40,470 nucleotides of DNA from Clostridia bacterium (GCA_027314765.1 DAHVAF010000327.1:1-40470); one strand, 5' to 3'; numbered from the stretch's first letter, positions 32,215 through 39,967 are shown. Notes: a model not told the origin generated them from the sequence alone. Numbers and translations are program-made.

Positions 32215-32244
32215 AGAATAGGCCACCGATCGGTGGCGTGTCAA
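32215..32244 (-). promoter_or_regulatory. arsR-VOC promoter with operator in the spacer
   Basis: On the minus strand a perfect TTGACA (32239-32244), an 18-bp spacer and TATTCT (32215-32220). The spacer contains the 16-bp perfect palindrome GCCACCGATCGGTGGC (32222-32237), ideally placed for repression by the ArsR-type dimer. Confidence 0.8.
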
Positions 32245-32308
32245 GGGCCGTGGGACGACGCGGTCACCCCCTGCCGCTCGACCCCCGGCACCTGGCAGGC
32301 GGGCGGCG

Positions 32309-32314
32309 TATAAT
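32309..32314 (+). promoter_or_regulatory. -10 box of the spoVK-like gene
   Basis: A perfect TATAAT 35 nt before ATG 32349, followed by AAGGGAGG. No -35 consensus is seen at 17 bp. An in-frame ATG inside this box is not the start. Confidence 0.5.
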
Positions 32315-32348
32315 GCTCCGCTTTGCCAAGGGAGGCGCAGCCGCCGCG

Positions 32349-33329
32349 ATGACCGTGAACCTCGAGGGCCTCGCCCCGCGCTCGGTGCGCGAAGTGCTGC
32401 AGTGGATCGAGGACGGGAGGGTCTCCTCAGCCCAGGCCTTCCCCCTGATGCGGTCGGCGGATCTGCCGGGCGCGGCCGGGGGAGCGGGACGCCTGGCGGC
32501 CGGGGACGATGCGGACGTGCGCGCCATCCTGGGTGAGCTCGACGAACTGGTCGGGCTCGGGCGGGTGAAGGAGGTCGTGCGCGAGCTGCACGCCTTCGCC
32601 GAGATCCAGCGGCGGCGCGGCGACCTGGGCCTGCATACCGAGCCGCTCGCGCTGCACATGGTCTTCCGGGGCAACCCCGGAACCGGCAAGACGACCGTGG
32701 CGCGCATCCTGGGCCGCATGTTCAAGGCCATCGGCATCCTGTCCAAGGGCCACATGCTCGAGGTCGCCCGGGCGGACCTCGTGGGCGAGTACATCGGGCA
32801 CACGGCCCAGAAGACGCGCGAGCACGTGCACCGAGCCCTGGGCGGCGTCCTCTTCATCGACGAGGCGTACGCGCTGGCCCGTGGCGGTGAGAAGGACTTC
32901 GGCAAAGAGGCCATCGACACGCTGGTCAAGGAGATGGAGGACCACCGCGACAGCCTGCTGCTGGTGCTGGCCGGGTACCGGACGGAGATGGACTGGTTTT
33001 TGCGGTCAAACCCCGGGCTGCGGTCCCGCTTCCCCATCCACATCGACTTTCCGGACTACGGAGTCGACGAGCTGCTGCGCATCGCCGACCGCATGGCCCT
33101 CGGCCGCCAGTACCAGCTTGGCGAGGAGGCCCGGGCGCGCATGCGTGAGCTGCTCAGCGCCGCCGGCCTGCAGGGCCGGCTGGGCGGCGGCAACGCCCGC
33201 CTCGTGCGCAACGTGGTTGAGCGGGCCATCCGCCGCCAGGCCGTCCGGCTGGTCCGCCAGGGCGCCACACGCCGCGAGGACCTGATGCTGCTTACCGGCG
33301 AGGACCTGGGGCGGGAGCTCGGCGCGTAG
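32349..33329 (+). CDS. spoVK: SpoVK/CbxX-type AAA+ ATPase
   Basis: A 326-residue AAA+ protein of the SpoVK/CbbX family, close to the 322 residues of Bacillus SpoVK. A short N-terminal part (residues 1-60) precedes LDELVGLGRVKEVVRELHAFAEIQRRR, which is typical of the family. Walker A is RGNPGTGKTTVAR, Walker B GVLFIDEAYAL, sensor 1 LVLAGYRTEM, and the arginine-finger region NPGLRSRFPIHIDFPDY. In sporulating Bacillota SpoVK is mother-cell expressed and needed for spore maturation. In autotrophs, CbbX remodels Rubisco, but no Calvin-cycle genes are near. AAGGGAGG is 13 nt upstream of ATG 32349. Confidence 0.85.
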   Translation: MTVNLEGLAPRSVREVLQWIEDGRVSSAQAFPLMRSADLPGAAGGAGRLAAGDDADVRAILGELDELVGLGRVKEVVRELHAFAEIQRRRGDLGLHTEPLALHMVFRGNPGTGKTTVARILGRMFKAIGILSKGHMLEVARADLVGEYIGHTAQKTREHVHRALGGVLFIDEAYALARGGEKDFGKEAIDTLVKEMEDHRDSLLLVLAGYRTEMDWFLRSNPGLRSRFPIHIDFPDYGVDELLRIADRMALGRQYQLGEEARARMRELLSAAGLQGRLGGGNARLVRNVVERAIRRQAVRLVRQGATRREDLMLLTGEDLGRELGA

Positions 33330-33503
33330 CGGCCCCCGCCACAAACGGCAGGCGGACTGCGAAGAACGGAACCGAGCAGGCCTGGGGCCCACGGGCGAAC
33401 GCCCGGCCAGCCCCGGATTGGAAGTCCATGGTGTTTCTCGGGGTAAGCGGTCCATTCGACAGGATCGGCCTCCCTCACCAAAGGAACGCGGTCTTCATGC
33501 GTG

Positions 33504-33520
33504 GTATTTCGATGTATTTC
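33504..33520 (+). promoter_or_regulatory. Paired GTATTTC direct repeats upstream of the GntR gene
   Basis: GTATTTC occurs at 33504 and 33514, exactly one helical turn apart, in a locally AT-richer stretch 54 nt before the GntR start. It may be an operator or promoter element; the remainder of the 244-nt gap shows only a GC-rich hairpin near 33383-33416. Confidence 0.35.
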
Positions 33521-33573
33521 CGGTGCCCCGGCGCTGGCGTCGGTGCCAGCGCGACCGGGTGCGAACCAGGCGC

Positions 33574-34254
33574 GTGACGGAGGGGGACGGGCTTCTGCAG
33601 GCGACAGGCGCGGCAAGGCGCTCTCTGACAGAGCGGGTGTACGTTGCGCTGAAGGGGCAGATCCTGCGCCGCGAGCTCGATCCGGGCACGCTGCTGACGG
33701 AGTCCCAGCTCGCCCAGGTCCATGGCGTCAGCAAGACGCCGGCGCGGGAGGCCCTGCGCCGCCTGCAGCAGGAGGGGCTGGTGGAACTCGTCCCGTACAG
33801 CGGCTACCTGGTCGGGCGCACCAGTGTGGAGCAGGCGCGGGACCTGGTTGAGGTACGGCGGATCCTCGAGGGGGAAGCCGCCTGCCTGGCGGCCGCGCGC
33901 CTGCGCGATGAGGACATCGCGCAGCTCCGCGCCCTCGGCCAGGTGATCTACCGCAGGGGCGAGCCGGACAGCTACGCCACCTTCTGCGTCGCGAACCGCG
34001 CCTTCCACGTGGCCATCGCCAAGGGCAGCCGAAACGCGCTGCTGGCGCAGATGGTCGGCGATGTCCTCGACCACCTGCAGATGGCGCTTTACCAGGACCT
34101 CTACGCGTCCGACCCCGCGCAGGTCGCGGCCGACCACGCCGCCGTCGTCGAGGCCCTGGCTGCCCGTGACAGCGCCGCGGCGCGCCGGGCGGTGCAGGCC
34201 GAGGTCGACCAGCTGCGGCACCGTCTGGTCCGCGGCGTGGAGACCCCCATCTGA
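33574..34254 (+). CDS. GntR-family regulator (FadR/VanR, FCD domain)
   Basis: A 226-residue ligand-responsive repressor. The winged HTH is RSLTERVYVALKGQILRRELDPGTLLTESQLAQVHGVSKTPAREALRRLQQEGLVELVPYSGYLV. An all-helical FCD ligand domain follows (DLVEVRRILEGEAACLAA, NRAFHVAIAKGSRN, DHAAVVEALAARD) with the metal-coordinating Asp/His pattern. FCD regulators usually sense carboxylic acids. It sits 35 nt upstream of the hydantoinase gene in the same direction and probably controls it. GTG 33574 is the likeliest start, with only a weak AGG upstream. Confidence 0.88.
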   Translation: MTEGDGLLQATGAARRSLTERVYVALKGQILRRELDPGTLLTESQLAQVHGVSKTPAREALRRLQQEGLVELVPYSGYLVGRTSVEQARDLVEVRRILEGEAACLAAARLRDEDIAQLRALGQVIYRRGEPDSYATFCVANRAFHVAIAKGSRNALLAQMVGDVLDHLQMALYQDLYASDPAQVAADHAAVVEALAARDSAAARRAVQAEVDQLRHRLVRGVETPI

Positions 34255-34289
34255 CCCACCGGATCTGCGGATCTGAGGGAGGGCTGCCC

Positions 34290-35675
34290 GTGCCGACTTA
34301 CGACATCGTCATCCGCGGCGGCCTGGTCGCCGCCGCGACGGGTACCGCCGCCGCCGACGTGGGGATCCGGGGCGAGAAGATCGCCCAGATCGGCGGTGAC
34401 ATGGCGGGCGCGCGCGAGCTGGACGCCAGGGGCCGGCTGGTGCTGCCCGGCGCCGTCGACATCCACGTGCACCTGACCAGCCAGCCCGGCCGGCGCAACC
34501 CGTCCGGCCCAGCCTGGGTGGACGATATGACCAGTGGCTCCGCCGCGGCCTTCGCCGGCGGCATCACCACCCTCGGCAACATGACCTTCCTGGGGGAGGG
34601 CGAGCTGCCCCTGCAGGGCCTGGAGCGCGAGGGCGCGCTGGTGCGCGAGCTGGCCATGGCCGACTTCGTGCTCCACCCCGTGATCCGCCAGCCGGACGAG
34701 GCCACCCTGGCCCAGATCCCGCAGCTGCTGGACCACGGCTGCAACGACATCAAGTTCTTCATCTCCATGCCGGGCTTCGACCTGAACGTCGGCGGCTTCC
34801 TGGAGGCGACCGCCCGGGCCGGCGCGGCGGGCCTGATCACCATGATCCACTGCGAAGACCACGCCATCATGGCGCGGGCCGCCCGCGACCTGCTGGCGGC
34901 CGGCCGCACCGGCATGGAGCACTACCCGGAGAGCCGGCCCGTGGTCTCCGAGGTGGTCGCCACCGAGCGGGCCGTCGCCTTCGCCGCCGCCACCGGCGCC
35001 CCGGTCTACATCGTCCACCTCTCCAGCCAGGGCGCCCTTGACGTCTGCCGCCGCGCCCAGTCGGCGGGCCTGCCCGTGTACGTGGAGACGCGGCCGCTCT
35101 ACCTCCACCTCACCCGCGAGCGCTTCTCGGAGCCGGACGGCGCCAAGTACGTGGGCCAGCCGCCCCTGCGCGAGGCGGCGGATGTCGAAGACCTCTGGCG
35201 GGGGCTCGCCCAGGGCGCCATCCACACCGTCTGCTCCGACCATGCCCCCTGGAGCCTGGCCGCCAAGCTCGACCCGGCCCTGACGGTGGCCAGCGTGCGG
35301 CCCGGCGTGGCCGACCTGGAGACGGAGTACCCGATGCTGTACTCCGAGGGGGTGCGGCGGGGCCGCATCTCGCTGGAGCGCTTCGTCGAGCTGACCTCGA
35401 CGAACGTGGCCAAGCTGTTCGGCCTCTACCCGGCCAAGGGGTGCATCGCCGTCGGCTCGGATGCCGACATCGCCATCTGGGACCCTGAGCTGACGCGGCG
35501 GGTGGGCGCGCCCGCCTTCTCGCGCACGGACTACTCGGCCTACGATGGCTGGGAGGTCACGGGCTGGCCGCTCACCACGCTGCGCCGCGGCGAGGTCGTG
35601 TTCGACGGGGGCCGCGTGACGGCGCGGCCGGGCAGCGGCCGGGTGCTGCACCGCGGCCGCACCCGACCCCTCTGA
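34290..35675 (+). CDS. Dihydropyrimidinase/hydantoinase-family amidohydrolase
   Basis: A 461-residue cyclic-amide hydrolase. The binuclear metal site is visible: VDIHVHL (HxH), DIKFFIS (bridging carboxylated Lys), MIHCEDH (His), VHLSSQGA (His) and TVCSDHAPW (Asp). C-terminal motifs VGSDADIAIWDPE and VFDGGRVTARPG close the beta-sandwich. The family includes D-hydantoinase, dihydropyrimidinase and allantoinase; I cannot choose among them. GTG 34290 follows GAGGGAGGG by 6-7 nt. Its stop overlaps the next ATG by one base (TGATG). Confidence 0.88.
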   Translation: MPTYDIVIRGGLVAAATGTAAADVGIRGEKIAQIGGDMAGARELDARGRLVLPGAVDIHVHLTSQPGRRNPSGPAWVDDMTSGSAAAFAGGITTLGNMTFLGEGELPLQGLEREGALVRELAMADFVLHPVIRQPDEATLAQIPQLLDHGCNDIKFFISMPGFDLNVGGFLEATARAGAAGLITMIHCEDHAIMARAARDLLAAGRTGMEHYPESRPVVSEVVATERAVAFAAATGAPVYIVHLSSQGALDVCRRAQSAGLPVYVETRPLYLHLTRERFSEPDGAKYVGQPPLREAADVEDLWRGLAQGAIHTVCSDHAPWSLAAKLDPALTVASVRPGVADLETEYPMLYSEGVRRGRISLERFVELTSTNVAKLFGLYPAKGCIAVGSDADIAIWDPELTRRVGAPAFSRTDYSAYDGWEVTGWPLTTLRRGEVVFDGGRVTARPGSGRVLHRGRTRPL

Positions 35676-36469
35676 TGGCCACGGACCGGCGCGCGGAGCT
35701 CCGCGGCATCTTCGCCGAGGACGCGGAGCTGTACGACCGTGCCCGCCCTGGCTATCCCGAGGCCCTGTTCGACGACATCGCGGCCCTGGCCGACCTCCCG
35801 GCCGGCGCCCGGGTGCTGGAGATCGGGCCCGGCACGGGCCAGGCCACCCTGCCGATGGCCCGGCGCGGCCACCGCGTGACCGCCGTCGAGCTGGGGGAGT
35901 CGATGGCCGCCGTGGCGCGCCGCAACCTTGCCCCGTACCCGAACGCCAGCGTGCACACGGCCGCCTTTGAGGACTGGCCGCTCCCCGCGACGCCCTTCGA
36001 CCTGGTCTTCGCCGCCACGGCCTTCCACTGGCTCGACCCCGATGTCCGCTGGCGCAAGGCCGCGGCCGCCCTCCGCCCCGGCGGCTCGCTCGCCGTCATC
36101 GAAACCGTCCACGTCGCGGCGGGTGACGTCGACTTCTTCGCGGCCTCGCAGGCCTGCTACGAGCGGTGGGATCCCGACACGCCACCGGGATTCAGATGCC
36201 CGGCGCCTGACGCGGTGTTGGACGACCCCGCTGAGATCGAGGCCACCGGCCTCTTCGCCCCGCCCGCCTTCGGTCGCTACCTGCGCGAGATCGCGTACAC
36301 GCGCGCGCAGTATGTGGACGTCCTCAACACGTACTCCGGCCACCGCGCCCTGGAGCCGCGCCGGCGGGAGGGGCTGCTCACATGCATCGGCGAGCTGATC
36401 GACGGCCGCTTCCGCGGCAGCATCCGCAAGGGCTACCTGACGCGGCTGATGGTCGCGCGCCGGCGATGA
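35675..36469 (+). CDS. Class I SAM-dependent methyltransferase, copy 1
   Basis: A 264-residue Rossmann methyltransferase. SAM motif I is ARVLEIGPGTGQATLPMARRG, then VTAVELGESMAAVARRNL (motif II) and FDLVFAATAFHWLDPD (motif IV), RPGGSLAVIE. It resembles the group of UbiE/Tam-like enzymes; the substrate is unknown. It is translationally coupled to the hydantoinase (TGATG) and to the next methyltransferase (ATGA), implying a shared pathway or at least a shared message. Confidence 0.85.
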   Translation: MATDRRAELRGIFAEDAELYDRARPGYPEALFDDIAALADLPAGARVLEIGPGTGQATLPMARRGHRVTAVELGESMAAVARRNLAPYPNASVHTAAFEDWPLPATPFDLVFAATAFHWLDPDVRWRKAAAALRPGGSLAVIETVHVAAGDVDFFAASQACYERWDPDTPPGFRCPAPDAVLDDPAEIEATGLFAPPAFGRYLREIAYTRAQYVDVLNTYSGHRALEPRRREGLLTCIGELIDGRFRGSIRKGYLTRLMVARRR

Positions 36470-37299
36470 GGCCAAGGCCGGCCCACCTCGGCCCCGGCTA
36501 CGGGGCGCAGTTCCAGGACCGCAGCGTGGTGGAGGCCTACCGGCACCGCGGCGCCTTCCCGGAGGAAGTGTTCCTCGTGCTGCTGGGGCTGCTGGGCCCG
36601 GAGCAGCCGCGTGCCGTCCTGGACCTTGGCTGTGGCGGGGGCGAGATCGCCAGGGCCCTGGTGGCCGCGGTCGACCGCGTCGATGCCGTCGACATCTCGC
36701 CCGCGATGATCGAGGCCGGCCGGCGGCTTTCCGGCGGCGACCACCCGCACCTGCGCTGGATATGCGCCTCCGCCGAGACCGCACCCCTGGATCCGCCCTA
36801 CGCCCTGATCGCGGCCGGTAACAGCCTGCACTGGATGGACTGGGATGCGCTGATGCCGCGCCTGGCCGGGGCGCTCACGGCGACCGGCACGCTGGCCATC
36901 GTCGGGGTGGGGAACGGCTCCACCCCCTGGGATGACGGCCTGCACGCCCTCATCGCGGCCTTTTCGACCAACCGCGACTTCCAGCCCTACGACCTGACGC
37001 ACGAACTGACCGGGCGCGGCCTGTTCCGATTGGACGGCGTGCGGCGTGCGGACCCGGTTCCATACGCCCAGCCGGTGGGGGAGTACGTGGAGTCGTTCCA
37101 CTCGCGCAACGGGTTCTCGCGCGAGCGCATGATGCCCGACGCGGCCGCGGAGTTCGACCAGCGCCTGGCGGACCTCGTCGCGCCCCACGCCCGCGATGGG
37201 CTCCTGCACCTGACCAGCACGGCGCAGATCACCTGGGGCCGGCCCCTGGCGCCATGGTGGACCAGCACCGCATCCTCGAGCGGACCGTCGCCGCCCTGA
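36466..37299 (+). CDS. Class I SAM-dependent methyltransferase, copy 2
   Basis: A 277-residue SAM-dependent methyltransferase of a different subgroup from its neighbour. Motif I is RAVLDLGCGGGEIARALV, with VDAVDISPAMIEAGRRL, LIAAGNSLHWMDWDALMPRL and ATGTLAIVG following. The N-terminal FQDRSVVEAYRHRGAFPEEVF would cap the active site. It starts ATGA over the previous stop codon. Its last 15 residues (PWWTSTASSSGPSPP) are read through the start of the next gene and look like non-native tail. Confidence 0.85.
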   Translation: MRPRPAHLGPGYGAQFQDRSVVEAYRHRGAFPEEVFLVLLGLLGPEQPRAVLDLGCGGGEIARALVAAVDRVDAVDISPAMIEAGRRLSGGDHPHLRWICASAETAPLDPPYALIAAGNSLHWMDWDALMPRLAGALTATGTLAIVGVGNGSTPWDDGLHALIAAFSTNRDFQPYDLTHELTGRGLFRLDGVRRADPVPYAQPVGEYVESFHSRNGFSRERMMPDAAAEFDQRLADLVAPHARDGLLHLTSTAQITWGRPLAPWWTSTASSSGPSPP

Positions 37300-38061
37300 C
37301 CGCCGACCCGGAGGTCGCCGGCCTCCACCTTTCGGGGTCGCTGGCCCACGGCACGCCCGACGGCTGGTCCGATCTCGACCTTTACATCGTGGCGGAGCAC
37401 GACGTCGACCGGATGATCGCCCGCCAGCACACGCTGCGCGCGGGCGTGGCGGAGATCCTGACCGCCTTCCCCGCGACGCGCCTCGGCCATGGCGATTCCC
37501 GCCAGCTCATCGTCTTCTGCCGGGGGACCGAGGATCCCATCCACGTGGACGATCAGTACCGGGACCTCCGCGACCCGCGGCCGCGGGCGCGGGACGCGAA
37601 TGTCCGCATCCTCCTCGGCAGGGCCGGGGACCTGGCGCGCTGACGGGGGGCCTGTCGCGCCGAGCGCGAGCCCCCGGCCCTCACGCCCGAGCGCCTGCAG
37701 TACTTTGAGGACCGCTTCTGGAGCTGGCGCTGGTACGCGCACGGCAAGATCGGGCGCGGCGAGCTGTGGGAGGCCCGTGAAGCGATCGAGGACCTGCGAA
37801 ACCCATGTCCTGGCTCCGCTCGCGCACACGGGGGACCAGGTCCTGGAGGGCAACGGGCGCCTGGAGACCAAGCTGCCTTCTGAGGCGCGGCGGCTCCTCG
37901 CGGACACCGTCCCCACTGGGCACACCGCGCCTGATTACGCACGCGCCCTGCGCGCCCTCATCGGCGCCTACCGCCAGCTGTTCCCCGCGCCGGCCCCCGG
38001 CGTCTGCCTGGTCGATCGCGCGTACTTCGAGGACCGCATCCGCCACGATCCCCCGGCATAG
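37254..38061 (+). pseudogene. Nucleotidyltransferase-domain gene, broken by a stop and a frameshift
   Basis: The first 129 codons give a minimal nucleotidyltransferase domain with the active-site motif LSGSLAHGTPDGWSDLDLYIV (GS...DxD). After the TGA at 37641 the same frame continues plausibly as ALTPERLQYFEDRFWSWRWYAHGKIGRGELWEA, the usual C-terminal helical domain of this family. Near 37797 a one-base shift into the next frame restores THVLAPLAHTGDQVLEGNGRLETKLP through AYFEDRIRHDP up to a stop at 38061. So a TGA and a +1 slip interrupt an otherwise full-length gene of about 268 codons. A truncated 129-residue product (37254-37643) could still be made. It overlaps the methyltransferase by 46 nt. 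Confidence 0.75.
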
Positions 38062-38062
38062 C

Positions 38063-38728
38063 CATCCGCCGGGGGAATCCGCCGCGGCAGGCACGAGCGC
38101 GCGCCCAGCCCGACGCTGCCTGCTCGTCGGCCAGGCCAACGTGGGCAAGACGCTCTTTCTCTGCAACTTCGCCGCCTCGCTCGGCGCCCGCGCCGTCCAG
38201 CTGTTCGCCGTCACCTCCGACGGCAGCCGCGCCGCACAGGACCTGCCCCTGGCGCGCGCCCGCGAGATCCTGGTCAGCGACCGCCCCCACGCCACACTTG
38301 CCCTCCAGGGTGTGCAGATCCGGCTGGGCCGCGGCAAGGCGGACGAGGCCGTCCAGCTGCTCGATAGCGCGGGCCTCGCCGACCGCGTGCACCCGGACGG
38401 CGCCGTCCGCGCGGGAATGGCCCAGGCCCTGCGCGCCCTGCGCGAGGCCGATGCCGTGCTGCATATGGTCGACGCCGCCCTGGCCGGGGGGCCTGATCCG
38501 GCCGCCGCCGTGGGCGAGGTCGACCGCCAGATCGCCGCCTTCGCCGCCGCGCCCGGCCCGCTCCGCGGCCGGTACGCCGTGCTGGCCAACAAGACCGACC
38601 TGCCGCGCGCGGCCGCCGGCCTGCGCCGCGTGCGCGCCGCCTTCCCCGGGAGCCTGGTCATCCCCGTCTCCGCCCTCACGGGTGCCGGCTTCCGCGAGGT
38701 GAGGCTGTTTGTCGCCGACCGCATTTGA
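38063..38728 (+). CDS. Small Era/Obg-like GTPase (TRAFAC class)
   Basis: About 205-residue GTP-binding protein. G1 is LVGQANVGKTLFL, G3 DSAGL, G4 NKTD and G5 SAL, all in order, with FLCNFAASLG and MVDAALAGGPDP between. No ATG, GTG or TTG lies in frame between 37805 and the P-loop. The start codon is therefore unresolved, and 38063 is only the first codon after the previous gene. CTG 38120 is one possibility. Its end overlaps the following membrane-protein gene by 20 nt. Similar GTPases occur near spoVK in some Bacillota (from memory, unchecked). Its role is unknown. Confidence 0.75.
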   Translation, partial: HPPGESAAAGTSARPARRCLLVGQANVGKTLFLCNFAASLGARAVQLFAVTSDGSRAAQDLPLARAREILVSDRPHATLALQGVQIRLGRGKADEAVQLLDSAGLADRVHPDGAVRAGMAQALRALREADAVLHMVDAALAGGPDPAAAVGEVDRQIAAFAAAPGPLRGRYAVLANKTDLPRAAAGLRRVRAAFPGSLVIPVSALTGAGFREVRLFVADRI

Positions 38729-39263
38729 GACCCTCGGCGCCACCGCCGCCGTGGCCATCGCCGTGAAGCTGATGGACGACGGCCTCGACCGCGAGCGCGA
38801 CCTGGCGGCCGGCTTCCCGAACTGGGCCGCGCCCCTGGGACGCGGCGCCCCGGCCTACGCCCTGCTGGCCCTGGCCGTCGCCTGCGCACTGTCGCCCGCA
38901 TGCGCGGTGCCGCTGTTTCTGGCCGCTTACGCCATCGGCATGGGCCGGGGACACGAGCGCCAGCCGTCCGGCCTGCCCGGCTGGCTGGAGGGCGTGGTGG
39001 CGCTGGCGATCGCGGCGGCGTTCTTCGGGCTCGTTCGTGCCGCGGCTGCCGCCGCGGCGATTGCGGCAGTGCAAGCCACGGACGGCCTGTTGGACTGGCG
39101 CGCCGACGCGGGCTACCGGCCCCTGCCCCTGCCGGTCGCCCCGCTCGTGGCCCTTGCCGCGGCCGCGTGGGCCGCCGCCTTCGCCCTCAACCCCCTGCAG
39201 GCGGGTGCTGTCGCGGCCTGTGGCTGCGGCATCGCCCTCGCCACCCGCCATGCGAGGGCGTGA
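38709..39263 (+). CDS. Integral membrane protein of unknown function, coupled to the GTPase
   Basis: A 184-residue hydrophobic protein with about five or six Ala-rich helices: GAPAYALLALAVACALSPACAVPLFLAAYAIG, WLEGVVALAIAAAFFGLV, AAAAAAIAAVQATDGLLDW, VAPLVALAAAAWAAAFAL and AGAVAACGCGIALA. Charged motifs VKLMDDGLDRERDL and ATDGLLDWRAD face loops. I do not recognise the family. The DDxxD-like spacing recalls prenyl-type enzymes but is too weak to name. TTG 38709 with GAGGTGAGG just upstream. The overlap with the GTPase suggests the two proteins work together at the membrane. Confidence 0.7.
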   Translation: MSPTAFETLGATAAVAIAVKLMDDGLDRERDLAAGFPNWAAPLGRGAPAYALLALAVACALSPACAVPLFLAAYAIGMGRGHERQPSGLPGWLEGVVALAIAAAFFGLVRAAAAAAAIAAVQATDGLLDWRADAGYRPLPLPVAPLVALAAAAWAAAFALNPLQAGAVAACGCGIALATRHARA

Positions 39264-39741
39264 CGTCGCGGCGCTCGGCGGCCGCCGCGCAGGGGCTCGT
39301 ACCCCCGCGGCCGGCGACCGCCGCTTCGTCACAGGCACTCGCCAGGCGTGGGTTGGCGCCACCGCCATCAGCGGTCGCTGCCTCGCCGCGGGTGCCCGCC
39401 ACGCACGGGTAGGCGCCACCGCGGTCGGCGACCGCCGCTTCGCCACCGGCGCCCGCCACGCACGGGTGGGCGCCACCGCGGTCGGCGACCGCCGCTTCGT
39501 CACAGGCACTCGCCACGCACGGGCGGGCAATACCGCCGTCGGGGGGAACTGCTTCGTCACCACGCCCCGCCACGTGGAGGCTGACGCCACGGTCGTAAGC
39601 GGCCGCCGCTTCGCCACCGGCACTCGCCAGGCATGGGTTGGCGCCACCGCCATCAGCGGCCGCTGCTTCGCCACCGGCGCCCGCCGCGCGCGGGCCGGGC
39701 TGGCCACCCCGCGGGCGGCCATTCGCCATGTGGGCGCTTGA
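39250..39741 (+). CDS. Possible repeat protein encoded by the 57-bp array
   Basis: ATG 39250 opens a 163-residue frame overlapping the membrane-protein gene by 14 nt. It contains seven 19-residue units of the type RRFATGARHARVGATAVGD, then ends 14 nt into the next ORF. There is no good ribosome-binding site. Because 57 is a multiple of three, other frames on both strands are also open, so this may be non-coding DNA. The Val-Gly-Ala-Thr-Ala pattern is reminiscent of beta-strand or phage-tail-like repeats, but no family is recognised. Confidence 0.3.
   Translation: MRGRDVAALGGRRAGARTPAAGDRRFVTGTRQAWVGATAISGRCLAAGARHARVGATAVGDRRFATGARHARVGATAVGDRRFVTGTRHARAGNTAVGGNCFVTTPRHVEADATVVSGRRFATGTRQAWVGATAISGRCFATGARRARAGLATPRAAIRHVGA
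39319..39717. repeat. 57-bp tandem repeat, seven copies
   Basis: Copies start at 39319, 39376, 39433, 39490, 39547, 39604 and 39661 with exact 57-bp register. All begin with a CGCCGCTTCG-like stretch (AACTGCTTCG in copy 5). A CCACGCACGGG- or GCCAGGC-type middle and GGCGCCACCGC near the end are common but variable, with copies 5 and 7 most divergent. Copies 2-4 are very alike. Copies 1 and 6 share an AGGC(G/A)TGGGTTGGCGCC variant, and copies 2 and 7 follow them in the same order, suggesting a block duplication. Confidence 0.95.
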
Positions 39742-39967
39742 GGGCTGGCTGACGGCGGCCGCGGCGGCGGCCGCCACCGGAGCAGCGGCCTTTGCGGCCG
39801 GGGGGCGGCGCGGGTGGCAGGGCGGCCTGCAACGCGGCACGGCCGAGGCGACCCTCGTCCTCCGCGAGCGGGCGCTGTCCCAGGTCGCCTGCCCCGCCTG
39901 CGGCGCCAAACTGCCAGGTGCGGAGGCGCCCGCCAACCCTCATCCTGGGAGTGAGGGGGGAGCGCGT
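39728..39967 (+). CDS. Short TM-plus-CPxCG segment in frame with the acyl-CoA synthetase
   Basis: ATG 39728 opens MWALEGWLTAAAAAAATGAAAFAAGG, a probable membrane helix, followed by a charged helix (TAEATLVLRERALSQ) and a half zinc-knuckle CPACG. No stop codon separates it from the AMP-ligase frame at 39968. It is either an 80-residue protein whose stop was lost, or an N-terminal extension of the ligase. The strong GAGGGGGGAG just before GTG 39968 argues that the ligase is made separately. Confidence 0.4.

Noticed and set aside
32349-33329. CbbX (Rubisco activase) assignment for the AAA+ ATPase
   Set aside because: No Rubisco or Calvin-cycle genes nearby; length and context fit SpoVK better, though the families are close.
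37641-37643. TGA as selenocysteine or tryptophan recoding
   Set aside because: TGA is the normal stop for many genes here, no SECIS-like hairpin is evident, and a second lesion downstream fits decay or sequencing error better.
39319-39717. 57-bp array as a CRISPR
   Set aside because: Units are contiguous and similar throughout, with no unique spacers and no cas genes nearby.
38676-39722. Minus-strand repeat ORF over the 57-bp array
   Set aside because: Stays open only because the repeat length is a multiple of three; no start site or neighbouring genes on that strand.
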